From: Pelargonium nanum | Lineage: Eukaryota; Streptophyta; Magnoliopsida; Geraniales; Geraniaceae | Length of the DNA stretch: 24,594 nt | Direction of reading: 5' to 3' | NCBI GenBank assembly: GCA_036897485.1 | Contig: JAYMTF010001284.1 | Coordinates: 1-24,594, forward strand | In this document: one piece after another, positions 18,651-24,594 of the stretch | How the letters are laid out: each line of letters begins with the position of its first letter | How positions within the stretch are numbered: position 1 is the stretch's first letter | Program-made: the position numbers and the translations under genes | The notes under the pieces: generated by a model | Told to the model about the DNA's origin: nothing | Databases searched by the model: none | Seen by the model: the letters and a program-made list of their open reading frames with translations, nothing else

Positions 18651-21600
18651 TCATTGAACCTTGATTCCACTTATTTCAAACCTGTCCAGCTTCTTGGGCC
18701 TTTTGTAGAACCTCAGCAACAGAGAGCAACACACAACACTCACTGATGAGGCTGCCATGGCTGCCCCAGCCACCCATGGCGGCAGCCGGAACCCGGTGGC
18801 CGGAAAAAGAGCTCCGGCGGCTATGGGAATGCCTAGCACATTGTACCCAAAAGCCCAAATGTAGTTTATCCGAATTCGGGTAAAGGTCTTCCTGGAAAGA
18901 TCAATGGCTGTGATCACATCTTCCAAGTTGCTCTTCATGAGAACAATATCAGCTGCTTCAATGGCTATGTCTGTGCCTGCACCAATGGCCATCCCTACAT
19001 CTGCTGCTACTAGTGCTGGTGAGTCATTGATGCCATCTCCTACCATTGCCACTATGTGTCCTGAGGCCTAGCAATAAAAAAACAATGTTAGAATCGACTA
19101 CATGTACGAGTAGAGCTGACAAATGAGCCAACAGGTCGGACCAGAAAACATAAAGTGCTTGTCAGGCCACTTTTTGTTGGTCCATTCCTGGTATTGTCGG
19201 GTTGGGCTAGTGATGGCTCGTGGGTTGCAGCTGATTTTGCAAGCAAAATACGCATGCATGCTCGTATTCTAGTCGTATATTTGTCTTTACTAAGCTAGAG
19301 ACGATGTTAGCATCGACTACATGTGCAAGTAGAGCTGACAATGAATCAACACATAGGACCTTAAAACTTGAATATGCTGTCGGCCCATGCCTGACATTAT
19401 CAAGTTGGGTCAATGATGGCTTGTGGGTTGGGCTTATTTTGGAAGTAAAATACGCCTCAATGCTTACATTAAAAAAAATACGGATTGGGTATCACAAACC
19501 CACACCCACCCACACATATATTTGTGCAAAACTTCCAACCAACCTGCACCTTTGACAGGTCGGGTTCAAATTAGATCTTTTAAACTTAAATTCAACCTGA
19601 AACCTGAATTGTCAGCTCTATTGAATACTTAAAAATGAAAAAGTGACACGGTTAAAAAAACCTACCTGCAAATCCTTAACCCTCTCAGCCTTGTCCTCAG
19701 GTTTGGCCTCAGCAACAACAGTCTCAATCCCCACTTCCTTGGCAATTGCTTTAGCAGTTCCCCAATTATCACCAGTCACCATTATGCTCCTAACACCCAT
19801 ACCCTTCAATATGGACACAACTTCACAAGCTCCTGGTTTCAGTGGATCTGAAATGGCCAAAACACCCCTCACTTCTCCATCAATTGCCACCAATACCCCT
19901 GTTTGTGCCATTACCTCAGTTTCTGCTAACATCTCCTCAGCTTCCACAGGTACACAAATGTTTTGCTCCAACATCAAGCTTTTGTTTCCAACAATCACTT
20001 CTTTGTTCCCAACAATAGCCTTCACACCATGTCCTGTAATAATAATTTGGTGGGTCCGACCGGTCAGAAGCGAACCAGAATTAGGTTGACACGACATAAC
20101 CTAGTACGTTTTGCACGACAAGACCAACACATTTACTGCGACATATGACTGAACAAGATTAAATAAAAGGGTTTTGGGTTAGTTACTATTAGAACTCCTA
20201 AGTGTGCGTGTTCAGCACGAACACGACACAATTATAGAACTAGTAAGCCCAAACATGCTTATTCCATGTTGTGTTTGTGTCATGTCACGTCTTAAAACAC
20301 GAATAGTCAGCTCTAGGTCAAGTTCTAGACCGAAATACGGACCCCTACCTGTAATGGACTGAAAGTCTCTTGCTTCAGGCCAGCAAGGATTTTCTTCATC
20401 TTCTCTGAACTTTTTCGCGTACTCGACAATGGCCTTCCCTAGAGGATGCTCACTGTTGGCCTGAGACACAGACAAAGACATGAAAGGATTCAATTTAGCT
20501 AGTGTTGGTGAAGCAAGAGAAGCATTTTCAGACAGCAAAATTTACCTCAGCTGCAGCTACAAGTTCATAGAAGTCTCCTAGTACCATGTTCATGTTGTTC
20601 AAGAGTCTTGTGTTGACAACATTTGGCTTCCCAATTGTTAGAGTTCCTGTCTTGTCAAACACTATACAATTCACCTACAAGGTCATTATTACACAATTTA
20701 TTAGCACATCACGGTTGTCAAATCGAGATTCGTGCAAGTGAATCGTCGAAATCGAGGTTGCTCGACCCAGTTTGACACATCTTTCTTGATAAACTCATCC
20801 AAGCTCACAAAAACATGGATCAATTTTCAAGTGCACGCGAATTCAAGTTCAAATGGTCAGTTCTACTGAGTACATATGCTAAGAGGCTCAAAACCTAGTC
20901 CTAGGTTTTATGTTTCACCTAGTCATGAGTTAAACAAGTCATACAATTGAAACAATAGGTTGGTCACCTTATGTGCACTCTCTAGTGCTTGGCCTCCTTT
21001 TATGAGCACACCTTGTGTTGCACCCACACCAGTCCCAACCATAACAGCAGTTGGTGTTGCAAGTCCAAGAGCACAAGGACATGCTATGACCATAACTGAG
21101 ATCCCAAACTGAAGTGCCAATTCAAAGCTGTCCATGGAACTTGGTATCCAAGATTCTGGGTACCATTTCAACTTCCCTGCCACAAACCATGCCAAAAAAG
21201 TCGAAAAAGATAGCGCAATCACCTGCATTAAACATAAAATGGTTAAATCTTTTTGCATTCCTGATGGACATGCTATGACCATAAATGACCAAAATACCCC
21301 TAATGACTAGGGCATCGCCATCGAGTGCCACCTCAGCTATATGAAGAATATAAAACATGTCATCAGAGTATATGTATCCATCAGTGTCTAAAAGAACACA
21401 AATTTCCATGTACTCTAGTTACACGTTTTTTACCATAAAACGAGTATCACCTCAACTACATGAAAAAACGTGTCATTAAATCACATGTACCAATCAGTCT
21501 CCAAAATAAAAGACTTATGGAAGGTTGCTATGAGTATTAGACACCAAAACTCACCAAAGGCACAAAGTACTTAGAAACAAGATCAGCAAACTTCTGCACA

Positions 21601-24068
21601 GGGGCTTTCCCCATCTGAGCAGTCTCCACAAGCCTAACAATCTGCGAAAGCGCGCTCTCGGATCCAACTCTCGTCGCCCTTACATGCAACACACCGTTCT
21701 CGTTCACCGTCCCTCCTATCACCTCATCGCCTCTCGCCTTCGCGACAGGTCTTGCCTCTCCGGTGATCATTCCTTCATTGACGTGACTCTGCCCCCAAAC
21801 AATGTACCCATCTGACGCCACCTTAGCGCCCGGGACAATCTTGATAACATCACCTTTATGTATCAACCTACTATCAATCTCTCGCTCGCTAACCACATTT
21901 CCCGCGCCATCAAGAACTAATAATGTAGCTCTCTCGGGCGCGAGATCCATGAGCTTCGCTATAGCCTCTGACGTCCTACCCTTGGCAAGAACCTCGAGGT
22001 ACTTGCCAAGGAGGATAAAAGAGACCAGCATAGAGCTGGTCTCGAAGAAGTCAGTTCCCGAGAAATGCTCAGAACTTGCAGCTCGGAGAACCGAATAGAC
22101 CGAGTAAAAATACGCCGCGTTCGTCCCCAACGCCACGAGAACATCCATATTTGCTGCCCCGCGCCTCAGAGCCTTATAGGATCCGACATAGAATCGTCTC
22201 CCGATTACGAATTGCACGGGCGTGGCCAAAACCCACCTCAGAACCATCCCGAGACTCAGCATTTTGACCATTTTCGTGTCCAAGATTTGCTTAAAACCCG
22301 GGATGTACATAAAAACCATGGAAGACATGAACACTGGGACTGTGAAAACCCAACTCCACAACATGGTTTTGAAGTATTGGCCGATCTCCGAGCCTCTCTC
22401 AGGCCCGTTTCTTGGAAAGATTGTTGCTTTGAAACAACCCGAACCAGAGGACTCGATCACTTGTATGATGTTCCTCGGACCAATCAAATCGGAAACGTAA
22501 GAAACCGAAACCTTGTTGACACTCGAATCAGTGTCTACACTGACTACACCACGGAGGGTTTGGAGGAAACTTGCAAGTGAAGCAATGGAGTGGTGGGTCT
22601 TTATGCCATCAATTTTGAGGTGGATCTTGGTCGTGTCGTGGCCCGTGCTGATCAAGATTGGTTCGAATCCTGAGTTTTCGACGGCTTCGAGGATTGGGTT
22701 GCAGGAGATGAGAATGGTGGGATTGTAGTGGACCTCGGCTTCTTCGGTTGCTAAGGCTACTTGGGCTTTTTGGACGCCATGGAGGGACTGTAGAGCTGAT
22801 TCAAGAGTGGTGGAGCAAGAAGTGCAGGTCATGCCTTTGATGTGGATTCTGCAGATTTGTGTGGTTTTGGTGGTGGTGTTTGTGGTCTCATCTTGGAGCA
22901 GGGTGGCTTGGAAGCCAACATCATCTATGGTTTCTTGGATTTTCTCCTCCTATGATGGAAACATAGTATCCAAGTTTAGGACAGTTCAAGAAACAATACG
23001 TATACTAAGAATGGTTTCAAGTCAGGCATAAAAGTTTAGATATATAGATGTTTGTTCATGTTGGGTCAAAAGTGTGTGTTGCACGATTTAACATGAACAT
23101 AACATGTTAAGTAAACGTGTCAAACGGGTGAACACGAACACGGCGCATTTTACACGGTAAGCAAATAGATCGTGTTGACACGACACTACACGATTGACAT
23201 GAATCCGACCCAACACAACACATTTTGCGCGATGGAGCCAACTGTCTACAATGTTTGATATGTTATTAGGGTTAGTTTACAATTATTGCTTGTTTTAGAA
23301 GCCGAACATGAACATATACGGTCACCAGACATGTTAGGCTCTCCTACACAAACACCCCAAACTCGCTTAGTTCGTGTCATGTTACGATACGAATAGTCAG
23401 CTCTATTGCATGCTCCAAGTTTAGGCTAGAGCGGACAATTTGGCTTTGTAATTCAACTCGACTCAAAATTTAAACTAATTGTAAATTAATCCTAATATGT
23501 CAAATATGGTGGTTCTATAATGCAAAATGTGTTTAGTCATGTTCGTATCATGTTAACTCAGATTATTTATTATTAAATATGTCATGTTCGTGCAGCACTT
23601 TATCAATTTTTAGCACAACATGAGCGCAACATGCATGTACGCACGAATTGTCAATCTAACGATAAACTAAACAAATGAAACGCGACAAATTTAACACATT
23701 TAGTCATTCAACACAATTGCTAAATATTTTGCGGCAATTCTGTATCAACGAATTACCAACTATACCAATATAAAATAAGAAGCAACAAATTGGAAAACAC
23801 TTACATTAACCAACGTCGGATAGAACAAAACCTGAGCTCTGTTGTTGACCACATCCACGACCGCCTCCCGGATTCCGGGAAGCCGCTTCACCGCCTCCTC
23901 GACGGAGCTGGCGCAAGCCGAGCAAGTCATGCCCAGAACCGAAAACACCGCCCTGGCCGCCACGTGGCCCTCCTGTACGGTCACTCCCTTCTGATAGTGA
24001 GGACTAGGCGACATGCCACCGCCGCTGTGGTTGCGAATACAAATCAATGCCAGAAAATTCGCCGCCAT
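18651..24068 (-). CDS. HMA5: P1B-type copper-transporting ATPase (HMA5-like)
   Basis: Seven exons are predicted on the minus strand: 24068-23805, 22949-21555, 21222-20968, 20674-20546, 20460-20349, 20033-19666 and 19067-18651. All have GT-AG borders and the frame is continuous, giving 979 aa. Two N-terminal heavy-metal domains have CxxC sites (GMTCSAC, Cys49/52; GMTCTSC, Cys130/133); a third region (about 190-255) looks like a degenerate metal domain without CxxC. Catalytic elements are all present: TGE 484-486 (dephosphorylation), the CPC ion site 601-603, DKTGT with phosphorylated Asp645, SEHP (His686-Pro687), TGDNW, and GDGIND 851-856. The last two helices carry YN and MxxSS, which with CPC is the Cu(I)-specific P1B-1 signature. 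Eight membrane helices are expected. Family members move Cu(I) out of the cytosol in roots and pollen (HMA5) or into the secretory route (HMA7/RAN1). The N-terminus [13 protein letters not shown] and overall match favour HMA5. An in-frame ATG at 24095 is less likely to be used. Confidence 0.93.
19087..19525. repeat. Two tandem copies of a 219-bp unit in ATPase intron 6
   Basis: 'gttag-atcgactacatgt' followed by 'agtagagctgacaa' occurs at 19087 and 19306. Similarity continues through 'gatggctcgtgggttg' (19202) and 'gatggcttgtgggttggg' (19414), and 'aaaatacgc' (19246 and 19446). The intron also ends an element with ttgtcagctcta at 19609-19620, the inverse of the tagagctgacaa seen at 19111 and 19330. 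Confidence 0.75.
20080..20315. mobile_element. Probable non-autonomous transposon fragment in ATPase intron 5
   Basis: The sequence is rich in acacgacac/cgtgttgacacg-like words (gttgacacgacataac at about 20083, gcacgaacacgacac at about 20214) and ends with gaatagtcagctcta at 20301-20315. That same end occurs in intron 1. TAGAGCTGAC at an element end resembles hAT-type termini, but a full pair of ends and a target duplication are not visible here. Confidence 0.4.
21266..21284 (-). repeat. 19-bp copy of CPC-motif exon sequence in ATPase intron 2
   Basis: The plus-strand word ggacatgctatgaccataa at 21266-21284, inside intron 2, is identical to 21077-21095 in exon 3, where it encodes (minus strand) MVIACP of the CPC ion site. 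In the intron the frame would read MVIACPSG, so the second Cys is missing. It lies just 44 bases upstream of the exon 3 acceptor, in transcript order. Confidence 0.85.
21322..21515. repeat. Diverged tandem duplication in ATPase intron 2, period about 119 bp
   Basis: 'cgagtgccacctcagctatatga' at 21322 is paralleled by 'cgagtatcacctcaactacatga' at 21441. Similarity continues through 'acatgtcat' and 'acgtgtcat', then 'catcagtgtctaaaa' and 'aatcagtctccaaaa'. The duplication is intronic and non-coding. Confidence 0.65.
23050..23405. mobile_element. Probable non-autonomous transposon fragment(s) in ATPase intron 1
   Basis: The 855-base intron 1 (22950-23804) contains many cgtgttgacacgacac-like words (about 23115-23200) and ends one block with gaatagtcagctcta at 23391-23405, identical to the end in intron 5. 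A second, more degraded block with 'gttcgtatcatgttaa' and 'gcacgaattgtcaatcta' follows at about 23530-23660. No coding capacity is seen. Confidence 0.4.
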
Positions 24069-24594
24069 AATATCTCCGGCGGGTCGGGGACCCAATTACT
24101 TAACCTTATACAGTGTTTAAGACTGTTCCTTGTAGCTATGTTGTCTCTGCAACGTGCAAATGATTGGTGCTCTGTTTTTTTTTTTTTTTGGTCGGAGAAG
24201 TTTGAATTTTTGTTGTGGAACTTTTTGAATTTAAATTGTACGTTGGCTCGCTTTGCTGGGGTCGATTGCGTGTGGGTGTAAAAGTAAATAAAGTAAAGTT
24301 GTGGGTCCATTGACATTTTCGGGCCATTTGAGAAAAAAAAAAATTATAATTATTTTTGGTTGCTGAGCTGTGTTAGTGACACTGCACTTCATAATTAGAC
24401 GTGTATTTAAGCATTATTGCATGACGTATATTTAATGAAATAATTATTGTGGGGAAATGCATGTTTCATGCCGTTTTTGCATACTTGCAAGTATTTTTTG
24501 TATAGTTACGAATGGGTGGTGATAAATCCAAACCATAAAAGACTAAATCCACACCTTTTTCACTGCTATGACAAAATTACTCTTATCTTATGTT
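24069..24594 (-). promoter_or_regulatory. Upstream region of the copper ATPase
   Basis: This region lies 5' of the minus-strand start and should hold the promoter and leader. It contains poly-T (about 24174-24189) and poly-A (about 24331-24341) runs in plus-strand terms, and a GTAC word near 24238. GTAC is the core of copper-response elements, but a single copy is expected by chance. I see no clear TATA box and no other gene; the frames at 24044-24327 are low-complexity. Confidence 0.4.

Noticed and set aside
19111-19620. A complete hAT element bounded by tagagctgaca and tgtcagctcta in ATPase intron 6
   Set aside because: The 8 bases flanking the ends (tgtacgag and ttgaatac) do not match, and an internal second end at 19330 fits a tandem duplication better than one intact element.
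19643-20089. 148-codon plus-strand frame across ATPase exon 6
   Set aside because: It is the antisense shadow of exon 6, whose minus-strand frame carries TGDNW and matches the P1B family.
22065-22580. 171-codon plus-strand frame across ATPase exon 2
   Set aside because: It is opposite a long exon with clear metal-ATPase motifs; composition and lack of homologues mark it as a shadow.
24238-24241. GTAC word upstream of the copper ATPase as a copper-response element
   Set aside because: A four-base word is expected by chance in 500 bases, and plant copper-response regions normally carry several.
1-24594. CRISPR arrays, bacterial operons, phage or defence systems
   Set aside because: All genes are intron-bearing or plant-specific families; no spaced identical repeats, Shine-Dalgarno-led gene strings or phage genes occur.
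1-24594. tRNA or rRNA genes
   Set aside because: On reading both strands I did not recognise tRNA A/B-box pairs with cloverleaf potential or conserved rRNA segments; a tRNAscan run would be the definitive check.

Overview
This is eukaryotic nuclear DNA from a flowering plant, most likely a eudicot. The evidence is AT-rich spacers, GT-AG introns with T-rich acceptors, and four plant gene families. The species cannot be named from the sequence. All exon models below were built by hand from splice signals and reading-frame continuity, not from transcripts. Family calls rest on recognised motifs and remembered homologues, not on a database search.

Layout, left to right. (1) 1-2665: AT-rich upstream DNA, then a probable 5' leader with a leader intron. 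(2) 2666-5698, plus strand: an intronless gene for a multiple C2 domain and transmembrane protein (MCTP, closest to Arabidopsis MCTP7/FTIP7), a tether at the ER-plasma membrane and plasmodesmata. (3) 5699-7090: spacer with diverged tandem and dispersed repeats. (4) 7091-9123, plus strand: a two-exon GT47 exostosin-type Golgi glycosyltransferase of the xyloglucan galactosyltransferase (MUR3/XLT2) clade. Its stem contains a five-unit 21-residue tandem repeat. (5) 9781-18252, plus strand: three tandem theta-class glutathione S-transferase genes (a, b, c). Each has seven exons with the same phases, and the predicted proteins are 235, 230 and 233 aa. (6) 18651-24068, minus strand: a seven-exon P1B-type copper ATPase of the HMA5/RAN1 type, 979 aa predicted, convergent with the last GST gene. 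(7) 24069-24594: the upstream region of the ATPase.

These genes do not form an operon-like unit; this is ordinary gene-dense plant chromatin. The GST array is a local duplication series. The two right-hand families could both bear on oxidative or metal stress, since theta GSTs reduce organic hydroperoxides and HMA5 exports Cu(I), but a functional link is only inference.

I did not find a convincing new multi-gene system. The most interesting points are the sequon-bearing minisatellite in the GT47 stem; an insertion, substitutions and C-terminal change that distinguish the three GSTs; an exon relic inside an intron of GST-c; repeats with shared ends in three ATPase introns; a short copy of CPC-motif coding sequence in an ATPase intron; and a short motif present three times around the left-hand genes.
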